Assembly: GCF_028769735.1 (NCBI RefSeq)
Contig: NC_088170.1
Span: forward strand, 49,633,585 to 49,697,584
Reading direction: 5' to 3'
Length of the DNA stretch: 64,000 nucleotides
Source of the DNA: Zonotrichia leucophrys gambelii
Taxonomy: Eukaryota > Chordata > Aves > Passeriformes > Passerellidae
The position numbers and the translations under genes were made by a program. Each line of letters begins with the position of its first letter. Within the stretch, counting starts at the first letter, position 1. Positions 42,401 through 54,398 of the stretch are shown here, one piece after another. A model generated the notes under the pieces. That model was not told the DNA's origin and ran no database searches. It saw nothing but the letters and a program-made list of their open reading frames with translations.

Positions 42401-44537
42401 TTAAGCACCCAGACTATAAATAAATTAAATACCATGAACTAATAGCCTCAAATAATTTGAAGGTAATAACTGAGAAAACTCAGTAGTGTAACAGCCTTGT
42501 AAATCTTGTTTCATCTCTTAAACACTAAAACATTATGAAGAATCAGTTCACTATAGTGTGATCTGAAAGAGACAAGGAAATTGTCATTTCACATAGTAGA
42601 TGGACTCCAGAAATGTTCACTCTCTAAGTATCAACTGATGTTGTTTAAAAGCTATGTAGATGTACAGAAGAAAGCTTTATTCCTCTTTTATTTGCTAGTG
42701 TCCAGAAAATCTTCCATAAAGATAAAAGAAAGTTTACTAGCAAAAAGCCACACAGATCTTATAGTCAATCCTAAATGTGCACTAAAGTACATAATGCAAG
42801 GGAACTTTTCTTTTGATTCTAATCCAGAAATTACAAGGGTATTTTAATGTCTCCCTTCTAAGAATGAAGGTTTGCAGGAAGAGCAGACACAGAGCCACAA
42901 CTATCATTTAAGTTTACATGTCTGGCTCTCATCTTTGCCATGAGTATCTTTTGTAAACATACTAGGATCACAAGATGTTTCATCTTTGGGCAAGGAAATA
43001 AGGATGTCATGTCACCACAGAACCTGAAGAAAACAATAAAAAATCTACATGCATTTAGAAAAACCCTCAGTGTCCCATATATTTATGGAGCTGCAGTAAA
43101 TCTCTAGCTGCCACAGATTCATTTTGCATATTATATTAAATATGTCAGTGATGGTCTCCTACAAAGGTAAAAATGAAACAAATAAGTCTTGTTCAGGGAT
43201 TCACAATCTCCTGACATGACAGTTTAGATGTGAATTACAAATTAAATGCAAGCAGTGTTCTTTACTTTGAAAACACAACAAAGTCAAAAGGAATCAGTTA
43301 CATAGCTCCCTGCATGTTGGTTGTAATTAGCAAAAACCCAGCCACATAAAATTATTGTTAATGGTATTGCCCAATAAATGGGATTAATATAAAATTTTGT
43401 TTGCTTAAACACACTCTGGGCAGAAGGAACAAGAAACTAAATCCCTGTTATTTTATGGCACTATGTTGAGGGGAATGACAGCACATTCAGGAATTTGGGT
43501 CTCTCTTGTGAAGTCCTGTGCAAATTGTTTTACTGTAAGGTAGGAACTTTTTGATGTTAATGTTAGTTGAGTTATACTGTTAAATAGGTTTACAGCATGT
43601 CCAGACCCAGAGACTCCAAAACACAGATTAATACTAGAAGATACTGTGCCATTCATTTTGTCATTACAGTTTTCCCTAGTTAGAGATCAAGCAGAGAACA
43701 GGACAACCCACAAGTAACCACTGTTTTATGGCTTATTTATGCACAAATACTGCCATAAACCTCTGAAGTCACTGGGAAGATTTTCTTCTTTTAATTTTTT
43801 TTTCACCACCATGGACTTCAATGAGATCAGAATAATTGTGAGACAACTATTTCATCTTGTCTTTTGATTGCATAATCAAGAACCACCAGTATTTACAAAA
43901 TTCCAAGATGTGTTCATATTGCTATCTGTTCATATTACTGTGTGCAGTGGCACATATTCTCCTAACTGGCAGTACCTTGACTCTATTAGAACTCAATTGT
44001 CTTTTGCTCATTGGTGCAATTTAGGCACAGCATCTTAGATGTAGCATAATTTCATGGCAACGGTGAAGATGTAACGGTTGTGAAATTCATCTTAGTACCA
44101 TTTCAGAAAATAGATTTTTTTTCCTTTAAGCACCTGTATCTCCTGAAGCTATTTTGGGGCATTTCATCACAGAAATGAATCCCATATGACTACAAATAGG
44201 CATACAAAATTCCTAAGGGCAAATAGGTAGAGATTATATAATATGTAGAGACAAAGTGATGTTACGTGAAAAGTATTTATGTTTGCCTTAATCTATTTTC
44301 CTATGTCTTTAGCAAATGTAGTATCTTGTATGTTTACTGTGGATTGGGATAATTTATTGCAAAACCTTTGTCTGAATGGAAAAAGGATTCTAAATTATAT
44401 ATTAAAATATATATTGAAGAGCTAAGGATGAACTAATTTTGAAAGTATCCCAAATAACTTTTTTACTCTTGCAGAGGATTTCAAGGTGATGTGGATGGGC
44501 ACAGTGCTGTCATTTTCACAGATTCTATTTATTTCAG

Positions 44538-44655
44538 GACTGTGGTTCCAAAATTCGCCCAGAGGAGTCCTGTGGCTTGCAGCCTCTCTCTCATGAATAC
44601 CTCTCAGCAATTTCACAGACAGTGTTTAAGACCTGTGAAGCTGGAGACACAAAAG
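44538..44655 (+). CDS. CPED1: CPED1 exon, linker before the esterase region
   Basis: Internal coding exon of 118 nt encoding residues 119-157 plus one base of codon 158. The acceptor is TTTATTTCAG. The donor is AAAAG/GTTTGT, a weaker donor than its neighbours (GTTTGT instead of GTRAGT). The peptide starts DCGSKIRPEESCGLQPLSHE and has three cysteines (residues 120, 130, 151). It joins in phase 0 to the exon at 2106-2274, matching the family order CGFVQ-DCG as I remember it. A second, pyrimidine-rich acceptor 63 nt upstream (CTCTTGCAG ending at 44474) would add a length divisible by three but brings in a TGA at its fifth codon, so 44538 is taken as the real start. An overlapping 75-codon ORF (44491-44718) is in a different frame and is not real. 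Confidence 0.94.
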
Positions 44656-45227
44656 GTTTGTACTTTATGCCCCTTTTTTCTGAAAATTAAATCATGCACC
44701 TCATCAAAGAAAAACTAGAAACAATATTAACTCTTTGCTATGGACATGCACTAACCTATGCACAATAAATTGAACTAATAATTCCAAATTCGTAGCAGCC
44801 AAATGATGTACCAGTCCTGGCAGTGAAGAATGGCAAATTCCCTGCTAAAGTACTAATATTTCTTAAATAAGTTTAATTTTCAGAGAAGCCAAGCCATGTC
44901 ATTTCCCCTTAGACTATAACTCAAAAATTCTGCAAAAGTAGGTGTCATACAATGTCCTCAAGCCATCTACAGGGCAGAGGTGGAGCAGCAGAGATAAAGA
45001 TATCACCTTACTTCTTCTGACAATAATGCTAAAATTTAGAAGGCTGCTTTATAGTTCAGTACAGCCAGGGTTTCATGACTCATTTCTAATCCTTTGATGT
45101 AGAGCAGAGACAGTAATTCAGGGTCCAGCCAAACACAGAAGTGACTTCCTCCTCTCTTAGTCACCATGGCACTGTCCTTTAAAGGAAGCTCAGCATCTTC
45201 CCAAATATACACTTAATTTATACAATT

Positions 45228-45275
45228 TCTCTCTCTGTGTCTCTCTCTGTCTCTCTCTCTCTCTCTGTCCCTCTT
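45228..45275. repeat. TC microsatellite
   Basis: About 48 bp of (TC)n with TG interruptions (CTCTGTGTCTCTCTCTGTCT and so on). Confidence 0.9.
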
Positions 45276-45640
45276 ATAATCAATAAATGCAAATTGGAAT
45301 ATACAACAGAGGAAATGTCTTTCCTTCATTTTACATCACGGAATGAAATTATGATTTACCTACCAAAAAAATCTTCTTTCTTTCAGAAGTTCTCCTTTGA
45401 TTCACATCTGGTTTGAACCAAGCTATCATATCAAAATTAGCTCTTTGTTCAATATTGTTGCATTACCAATAATACAGAAGTCAGGAGACATTAACTGCGT
45501 TTGACTTCTCAGAGGGAAAGAGAGGAAGAGAACTAAAAGAGACCATGAGAACTCAACTTGTGCTAAATTCCTGCAGGTGAATCAGGTTACTGCAGTCTGT
45601 AGAAATGTGGTTTGCAGCAGTAACAAAATCTGGTGTGTAA

Positions 45641-45666
45641 GATATCACAGATATCACAGATATCAC
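45641..45666. repeat. 9-bp tandem repeat
   Basis: Nearly three units of GATATCACA in a row. Confidence 0.9.
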
Positions 45667-47519
45667 TTCTAATTTTCTGTTGCTGTGATGCATATGTTTT
45701 AATTATATCCCACTGTCCATTCTTCCGACAACTGTATCTAGTGTAAAATAATTCTGTGTGATCTTTCTCTGCATTCAACAGCTGTGTCTGGATTTGGATC
45801 CAGCAGAGACATAAATTGATGTCCAAATAAATGAATGAGTCCCTTGGTTACAAGGAGTAAATCTCAGTTTGGACGTAAGTCCATAGCCTAAAGCTATTTA
45901 TTCTGTAGAAAGTCATCCTTTTAAAACATAGTTTTTACTTTTGTCTTTTTCATAAATACAGCTAGAACATAAAGAAAAATAATTCCATAGCCTATTCTTA
46001 GAGAAAAAGCTTTTTGAAGGTCTTAGGGTACCAAATAACCACCAAATACAAAAGTAAAGCAGTCATAAATCAAAAAATTAGCATAAGTGTAGGTTAAATA
46101 TTTAGATTTTGATTTACCAATCTAGAATAGTATTTTCTCTTTACAGTGATGATTGCTTGGCACTATAAAAAACCTTGATTTTAAATTTGAAAGCAAAATA
46201 CGTTTAATTGTGGCTATGACAATGTAAAAGGATAAATGAAAGAGGCTGAAAGAAAAAGCAAAACTATCAAATTAAGTATACAGCTGTTATTGGTTAAAAC
46301 TTTTGATTTTAGGCTAATATTTTTTAAATGGAAAGTAAGCAATCCTAACTAATTATTTTGAAAGTTTATTTCATTTCATGTCATTTTATGAGAACAGATT
46401 TAGGGAGTATTGGCAATGTTTAATCTCATATCTTAAGCAGAAGATTTATGTTTGCAACTGATAACTACTCTAATGAGCCAAAAATCCAGCTTTCACCCTT
46501 CCTGTGGAAACCTCCTACCTACAGGTTTTCATAAAAGTTTGATTATGCCAATTTTTAGTTTGTGAAGAAACTAACAGTATGTCTCTCTTGCTCTCATTCA
46601 CTTAATTGTTGGTAAACCTGCCCTTGCCTGATAGAGCCAGTGTTAATGCTCTTGCCTGAAGCACCACAAAATGCTGCCTGATTGAAATGGTGCTGAAAGC
46701 TGCATTATGTGCTGCTGACTTAGAGAAGTGGGTAAGAGCAACTTAAAACTGCTATAGAAAATAAGCCTAATTTCCAAACTAATATTGTTTGCAATTTTTT
46801 AATGTTGTCTTCTTTTTTATGTGATTCATTTTATCTTTTAACACAGTCCTATTTTTGAAGGTTAACAATGCATTGACCAACTGTTGGGAAATTGCAACAG
46901 GAAAAGTTCATAATAGTTGGATTTAAAATGCATAAATTTTCATGCATCATTAAAACACCTATGTAAATACAAAACCAGGAATTATTCTGTTAGCATTAAA
47001 TGCTAGTGCTTGCTAAAAATACTAATTTATCTCCATATATCCATGTTCTCAAATATTTTTAAATTTGCCACTAACCTTTAGCCTATGCCAAAAATTGATC
47101 TATGTTTTTCATTAATATACCTAGGGAGCTATTGAACATAAACTAAACTGTTTAAAAGAAGCTTTTCAAAAGTTACTTATCACCTTCAGTTGCCAAGGTT
47201 TAAACTTTTATTATTCAGATATTTTGGCTCCTCAATATTAATTTTATATAGTTCTACTTTTCTAGTTTATTACCTTAAACCAAATCTCTTCGTAAAAGTA
47301 TGGGATGTTTAAAAGAAAATTCCATAAGATGAAGAGTCGCATATGTTTTAGACATTGCCAGAACTTTTATATATTTGGGTTGAAAGAAAAATTACAACAT
47401 CAGGAAAAAATACTGAGTTTTCATATAATTTTAAAATATAGGTCACTACCTGAAACATCGCTCAGATTATTTATTAAGACCTCTACAGTGGTGGCAGGGT
47501 CTTAGTCCAGACTCCAAAC

Positions 47520-48950
47520 CAACCAACCATTCTGTCCCTGCTCTGTTAGTCAAAAGATACAAAGTGCTGGCATGGCACCTATTACTGGGTTATTGGAGAC
47601 CTGGTACTCTTATTTCCTCATGAGACTGCTGTGAAGCTGGGAATGACCATTCAGGCAGGGATTGCACAGTGGAAGCCAACAGACAGATCCACAAGTGGCA
47701 ATAGAAATCTTGGAGGGTCAAAGTATTTGTGGCCCCAGCGGTGGCCAGGAGACCACAGCCTGGAGCAAGGGACCTCAAAGCCAAGGGAGGGTCAGCATGA
47801 GTAAGGGACTCACAACAGCCAGCACTGGCAGGCTACAGCAAGACAAATTGCCTAAATTCAGCCTCTGGTGTCCCAGAAGAGGAGGGTATTCATTTGGAAG
47901 AGAACTCCCTGCTTCAGAACCTGATTATCCACTTTGTAACTTCAGATAAATCTTCAATGTAACTCTTTGATAAAAATTCTACATAGGATCTCTCTTAGGG
48001 ACCAAAGTTCAGATCTCTCTTGTCATACAAAAATTACCAGGTTACAAGCATGCTATTTTCCTGTCCTAATGAATTTTGAACTTTAAAGTGGTCCTTAATT
48101 GAGTGGGGAATGTTTCCTCTAACGGCTGCGTGATTAGGATGCAGAAAATGCAAGTTTGAAACTCCTCTGAGCAAGAAGCATGGGATATCTCCATCTTCCT
48201 GCTTGCACCCTCCCACCATGTTCCCAGGTGTCCCTCCTGCCTCTGTCCATGCTGTGAACTGGGCTGCTTGCCCAGCACAGCCTCCACAAGGCACCCATGC
48301 CCATGGGAGCAGGGGAAGCTGGGTTATGCTCACTGAACCACAGCGTGCTCCAAGCCAGTGTCCAGGGCTTTGGGTAGGTTCAGTATGCTATAGTTTTCTC
48401 CAAATCAACAAGTGCATCTGAGGGTGGTGTGTGTTCTGCGCAGGGCAGAATAGGGGCAGCTCTGCAGGGTACACAGAAATTGGTATCATGTTGTTGTGGC
48501 ACTGTGGGATGTATTTGTGCCTTAGATGTACCCGTGGGGGCTCCCATACAAAAAAAATCTCAATTTTATTTAGAAGGATTTCTTTATCTGGTGAGATTAC
48601 TCACCCTGCTACTTTCCAAAACAGAGTCACTTGGACTTCTGCCTAAGTGGAAGCACAGGCTGCCTCCTGGAAATTCTCTTGCTCCTGAGGTAGCAGCTGA
48701 CTCTCCCAAGGCCATGAGGCTCCTCCAGGGTTTCTTTGCTGAGCCTTCCCCTCAGCCCCTGGCCAGGTGAAATGTAAAAACGCTGCCTTGGGGTTTTTTG
48801 CTGTGGTTTCCTGTGCAGCAGCAGCCCATCAGACACAGCTGCCTGACAGTGGTGGTGGGGACAGACTCTAAGGCCATCTGATCTGAACAAAAGACGGTTT
48901 TGCTGGCAGTTTCGTAGGCACTGGGAGATGCTGTCAGCACTGTGCACTTA
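47520..48950. other. GC-richer intronic block of unknown origin
   Basis: About 1.4 kb with visibly more G+C and longer ORFs (up to 113 codons at 48429-48770 +, 106 at 48627-48947 -) than the surrounding intron. The ORFs overlap on both strands and none shows a known domain, so I do not call a gene. It could be a diverged LTR or other repeat, or a conserved regulatory segment. No termini or target duplications were found. Confidence 0.4.
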
Positions 48951-49678
48951 CAAGATTTAGAAAAATAGTTTCTTTTGTTCATTTGAATACAAAGGCAACT
49001 CAAAAGTTTTCTGTCTTCCATCAGAAATTAAATCCTGCAAGCTTCTAGTAGGATTTTGAAGAGGAATAGTTTTAGAAAATCAAAATAACAAAACCATTTA
49101 ACTTTAGATAAGGGATTACTAAAACTCACTGATCAATTTGTGCTCCTAATCTTCAAAATCATTTTTGTAAATAAGATCAGGCTCTAATAAATCACATGTT
49201 ATTAATTTCACTTTACTCTCATCTTCTGAAATTTATTTGTGTAGTCTGGGACAGTCCTCTGAATTCTCACAAATTTTAAAAAAATAGTATTTTGGAAGGA
49301 AAGTCTTAATCTTGCTTCATTTTGATATCAGTTGCTCTCAACCATACATCCCACCTTTAGGTGTTTCTTTGTAGATGAGAATTAATCTTCAGACATGTCT
49401 GAATATGAATATTTTCTGTTTGCATTCAACCTCCTCACCCATTTTGTCTTTCTCATATCCCTTCTGTTGAGAAAGGACAAGTTGCTACAAGAAAGACAAC
49501 ATGGAGTGAGAAATGAACACACAAATGCCTGTCAAATTTGAGCATTTGCAGCTCTTTCAGGAAAAGGAAAAGACTCCCACCCTAACTAAATGAAAAGGGC
49601 ATAACACAGTGACAGGAAATAATCTCTTCAAAGGATTGGAGGGCATTTAATTTAGGGGAAACTCCCTTATGAGGGTTT

Positions 49679-49700
49679 TTTTACTCATACATGAGTAAAA
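49679..49700. repeat. Palindrome, 10-bp arms
   Basis: TTTTACTCAT / ATGAGTAAAA separated by two bases, 84 bp upstream of the exon at 49785. It shares the core TTTTACTC / GAGTAAAA with the hairpin at 3142-3171. Confidence 0.8.
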
Positions 49701-49732
49701 TATGCAAAAATGTCTTGCTTCCTGTGTAATAA

Positions 49733-49978
<246 letters not shown>

Positions 49979-52254
49979 TGAAGCTTTCAGGATTGATATG
50001 TGACAAAAATCCCTTTTTAGCTAGAGAGATATTTGGGTGTGAAAATTTCACAGGGATGAAAACCAACCTTAGTCCATAATTTAGCCTCATATGCAGACAC
50101 AGTTTGCTGCTGTTTCACAGAGGATCTTAGGTCACACCACTGGAGTTCCAAGACCTATGGTGTGTGTGATTACCAGTCAGACCTGCAGTGAGTACACAAG
50201 GACAGAAAATGGAGGATATATTTGCATTGTTGTCACAGTTTTGTCTCACATGCAAGTTGGTTTTCTTCTGCTACATACCTAATGCATGGCATTGCTTGTG
50301 CACACTAATCTTACCAAGTCTTCTTGCACATTCTTTTCTTTTAGTGAAGCTTCTAAAGTGATTGCTTGGAAATACAAGGTCTCCTTAATAAGCATGCTAT
50401 GACTGTTATACTGTTGAGAGAGAGCTCTGATCTGAGGCTCAGGTACCTTACTGAGGATACAAGTATCCAGAAAGTAAGTAATTAATTATTATAAAGCTCT
50501 TTAAAGTGTATTGCCTAGATAAGAAAATAGTTACTAAAAGTGGCATTTTGATAAAATCCAAGAGCATATAGACAAATACAAACCAGTAGTCTTTCAATTA
50601 ACATTTTCTCCTTAATTTCTGAAAAATTTCTTGCCCCGCACAAGGTACTTTATTGTCATTTTGCTTTATTTCTACCTGTGGTTTTCTCTGTTACTATAGA
50701 GCTGCGAGTTACTCCTAGAATATTTTTCTAAAACAATATTGTTTTTTATGACAGAGGAGAAGCTCAATCTGTTCCTCATGAACAAAACAAGCTTTTCTAG
50801 ATTAACCACAGAAAAAAAAATATTCAAGAATTTAATTGCTTTGCTTTGGTCCTTAATTTCCATGGACATCAGGCTGCTTTGACAAGCATCCACCCTTTGG
50901 TTAGGCAATGGAATGACAGCAGAGGAACAATATGCCACTATGGAAGTGGATTGCCAGGGTATTGCTGAGAGGATTTGCTGACATTTCCACATCCCAAATC
51001 TGACCACTCATATTCATGAGTGTCAAAAGCAGGACAGCATTTGTAAAGGGTTTATTAAAATCAAGTCAATGAAATGAGTGTCTGTGAAGCTTAATTTCTT
51101 AATTCAAATTTCATTATGTTCTAACTCTCTAAGGTCACTGATCTATTATAGTGTCAGATGACGGCCAGATCCTAAGTGAGCTACATTAACACCTTGAGAA
51201 AAATCTCTGTAACTAATAGCACCTGTTTCCCATTCTGCATCTTTTACAGAAGTCTCCTGACACTGTCTGATAACCTTTGCTGCTCTGCAGAAATATGCTG
51301 AATTACCTCTGTTACCTTTGCACAGATGTATATTGAATTGGTTTATTCTTTTAAAGTCATCACTCTAAAGCATGTTCCCCTTTTGATATATTTCTCCTAT
51401 CTCTTTCTCTCAGATGTTATTTTTGTCATAACTTTGTATGTGTGATTTTAGTTTTGTCTGAAATTTTGCAATAGCATTTTTGCTTCCTTTGCCAAATGAA
51501 CAGATGTGGAGCCTAGATCAACTCCTTTGTGTCAATACAACTCAAAAACTAAGAGAGGCTTTCTTTCTACCTAAGACAGGTGAAATAAAAATGGTTCCCT
51601 TCTGGGCAGAATCTTCCTGATTCTGCCTTTGATAAGTCAGACTTTGGAATTACTTCACACTGCCCAAGCGATGTAGTAGAAAAAGATTTTTTTTCATTTG
51701 CTCACTGAAAAAGACTTTGTGTTATATAAGTTTAAGCAACCTGGACCTTTTATAAAGGAGCTATTGAGCAGTAGGAAGATAGAATTCTTGTGAACAAATA
51801 CATGTTAATTTTAAAAGAAATTTTCATAACCATCTATAAATATTTATATATTCTCAATTGTGATTTTAGTTTTGATTTATTATATACCTTGTCTCTAAGT
51901 ACTACTGAGATCACTGATGTCTCAAACTGAAGATATCATAGTTTCCGTAATAAAATAGGCAGAAGGTTTCAATGCTGGAAACAAAAGCAGATGTTAAAAA
52001 AAACATGAGTGCCAAATGAAAGGGCAAAAATCATTAGCCCAAGTAAGGACATTGGGGTGATCTGGAATGATGTTTGATTTACATTGTTTGTTGAAATTAG
52101 CTAAGAACAACAGAACTCATTCATGTGTCCACTCAAAATGGGCTCAACTAACCCCTGTGCCTCTTTATTCAGGAATTTTGAATATTCAGCTTGTATAGCT
52201 TTGGTCTCTGGAGTTAGAAATCCTTTACACAGGACGTCTTTGCCTTTTGCATAG

Positions 52255-53136
52255 ACAGAGGAATTGAGTGCACCCTCAGCAAGCTGCTGACAGCACCAAG
52301 CTGTGTGGTACAGTAGACTTGCTGAAGGGAAGGGATGCCACCCAGAGGGACCCTGACAGGCTTGAGAGGGGGCCTCTGTGAACCTCATGAAGTTCAACAA
52401 GGCCAAGTGCAAGGTCCTGCACCTGTGTTGGGGCAATCCAATCACAAATACAGGCTGGGCAGAGAATGGACTGAAAGCAGCCCTGGTGAGAAGGGATGTT
52501 TGTGGACAAAAAGCGCAACACAATAGTGTGCACTCACAGCCCTGAAAGCCAGCTGTGCCCTGGGCTGCATCAGAAGCAGTGTGGGCAGCAGGCTGAAGGG
52601 ATTTTCACCCTCTGCTCTGCTGAGACCCTGCCTGGAGTCCTGTGCCCAGCTCTGGGGTCCTCAGCAAAAAAGAAAAATGCTGACTGTTGGAATGAGTGCA
52701 GAGGAGGGCCCATGAGGCCCCCCTGGGCTGGGGCACCTCTCCTATGAGGACAGACTCTGAGAGTTGGAGCTGTTTAGTCTGGGGTAGAGAAGGCTCTGGA
52801 GAGACTTTAGAGGAGCCTTCCAGTATCTGAAAGGAATCTAGTAGAGAGACAGAGAGGGACCTTTTTACAAGGGCTAGTAGTGATAGGGCAAGGGGGAGTG
52901 GCCTTGAGCTGAAAGAGGGTAGGTTTAGATATCAGGAAGAAATCCTTTACTCTAAGGATTGGGAGGCTCTGGCAGAGGCTGCCCAGAGAAGCTGTGAACT
53001 TTCCATCCTCACATCCAGGCTGGATGGGGTTCTGAGCAACCTGGACTACTGGAAGGTTTCCTGCACATATCAGGGAATTGGAACAAGATGATCTTTAAGG
53101 TCCCTTCCAACCCAAACCATTCCATGATTCTATGAT
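52255..53136 (+). mobile_element. CR1 LINE 3' fragment (+), best-preserved copy
   Basis: About 880 bp, the longest CR1 here. It starts in the 3' part of the ORF2 reverse-transcriptase region (GAATTGAGTGCACCCTCAGC) and passes through degraded coding remnants in shifting frames. It ends GGTCCCTTCCAACCCAAACC and then ATTCCATGATTCTATGA, the characteristic octamer terminus. The frame is broken by many indels and stops, so it is not active. ORFs on both strands here (52101-52523 -, 52335-52526 +, 52496-52747 +) are by-products of this element. Confidence 0.95.
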
Positions 53137-53845
53137 CATGCTAGGACACAAACAGCATAAGTCTGTGATTACATCTTTTAATTTAAATTGGAGGTGTTAA
53201 TCTCTATGCCATTGTCAGATTCAACTTTGTTATCTGGAGGCTATTTCCATGTGCTTCTCTATTAGTTTTAGAAGGGAGAAAAAAAAGATGAAAAAATGCC
53301 TACTTATATTTTTACTTTTTATGAATGTGAAGGGAAACATGCAACAATTAACCAGTGCTATGCTGTGTTCCTGACTTGTGTTCACTTCAGCAAGTGATGA
53401 ATTAAGATGTAAAGTGGATGCTCTTTTTCACTGAATGCAGAATATGGAAGATCAAGTGTGTCTTTGAGTGCAACCTTTCTATTTTTCTTGTGTTTCATAG
53501 AACAATGGTAAAAGGCAGCAGATATCTCTTGATCACTAATTTCTTGTATTCATTTGTCACTATTTCTGAAATATATTTGTGGTCACCCAAACAGACCACT
53601 TCTTTCCTACCTGCATCATAATTAAGCCTTCAAAAATGCTTTCTAATTTAATTTCTAACTCCAGGCCACTTTTATTTATTATATTAAAATTTATTTGTTT
53701 TTCAAAGCTCATCTGAGCTTTATAATCTTTCTCTGTAACCAAAATCCGTTTCCCTGGCTATGAGTTCCAATTGATTTCACATCATCATTAACTGCTATTT
53801 TAGATTGTGTGCATGTAAGACTGTTTGAACTAAGTTGTTTCTGTG

Positions 53846-54398
53846 TGTTTTGGTTTAACCTGGCAGGCAGCTGAAGACCACGCAGCCATTCACTCACTTG
53901 CCCACAGGGATAAGAGAGACAATCAGAAAACAGATAAAACATGTGTGTTTAGAAAAAGACAGCTTTAGTAGAATGGAAGAGGAAGGGAAAATAGTAGTAG
54001 TAGTAATAATAATAATAATTATGCAAAGTAATACAAGTGCAATTTCTCAACACCCACTGACTGATGCCCATCTCATCCCATCCCAGGGCACAGCTGCTGC
54101 CCCCCAATCAATTCCCCCCAGTTTTAATGTTTAGGATGATGCCATATGGCTTGAAATATCTCTTTGGCCAGTTGGGGTCAACTGTCCTGGCTGTGTCTGC
54201 TCCCAGCTTCCCGTGCCACTCTCCTCTCTGGCAGGGAAGAATGAGAAGCTGAGAAGTCCCTGACTCAGTGTGAGTGCTGCCCAGCAACAGCAAAACCCTC
54301 AGTGTGTTATCAACATTATTCTTATCATGAATCCAAACCACAGCACTGTACCAGCTACCAGGAAGAAAATTAATTCTATCCCACCCAAAACCAGGACA
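53846..54398 (-). mobile_element. Solo ERV LTR, 553 bp
   Basis: Starts TGTTTTGGTTTAACCTGGCAGG and ends CCCAAAACCAGGACA on the + strand, with TG...CA termini. It matches by eye a common bird ERV LTR whose usual orientation would be minus here, opening TGTCCTGGTTTTGGGTGGGA. Internal landmarks are GTTGGGGTCAACTGTCCTGGC and GTGTTATCAACATTATT. No clear target duplication is visible (CTGTG left, TTTGA right). There is no internal retroviral coding region. The 140-codon minus-strand ORF at 54108-54530 lies mostly in the LTR and is not a gene. Confidence 0.82.
53992..54020. repeat. TAG/TAA trinucleotide repeat inside the LTR
   Basis: About four TAG units followed by five TAA units. It appears to be an expansion within the LTR at 53846-54398. 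Confidence 0.9.

Larger units (their letters stand above)
33859..44537 (+). other. Last part of the 42 kb CPED1 intron
   Basis: Non-coding AT-rich sequence up to the acceptor at 44537. It contains a 24-bp-period duplication (33929-33973), a 20-nt poly-T (36003-36022), a CA repeat (38830-38853), inverted repeats at 34871-34936 and 39421-39458, and a purine/pyrimidine mix otherwise. I recognise no gene or additional transposon. Confidence 0.7.

Noticed and set aside
44491..44718. 75-codon ORF overlapping a CPED1 exon
   Set aside because: Frame differs from the one that joins in phase with both neighbouring CPED1 exons.
48429..48770. 113-codon ORF and overlapping ORFs on both strands
   Set aside because: No recognisable domain, no splice-compatible phase with CPED1, and mutual overlap in several frames. 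Reported only as an unexplained GC-richer block.
52101..52523. 140-codon ORF on minus strand
   Set aside because: Antisense shadow of the CR1 element at 52255-53136 and its flank.
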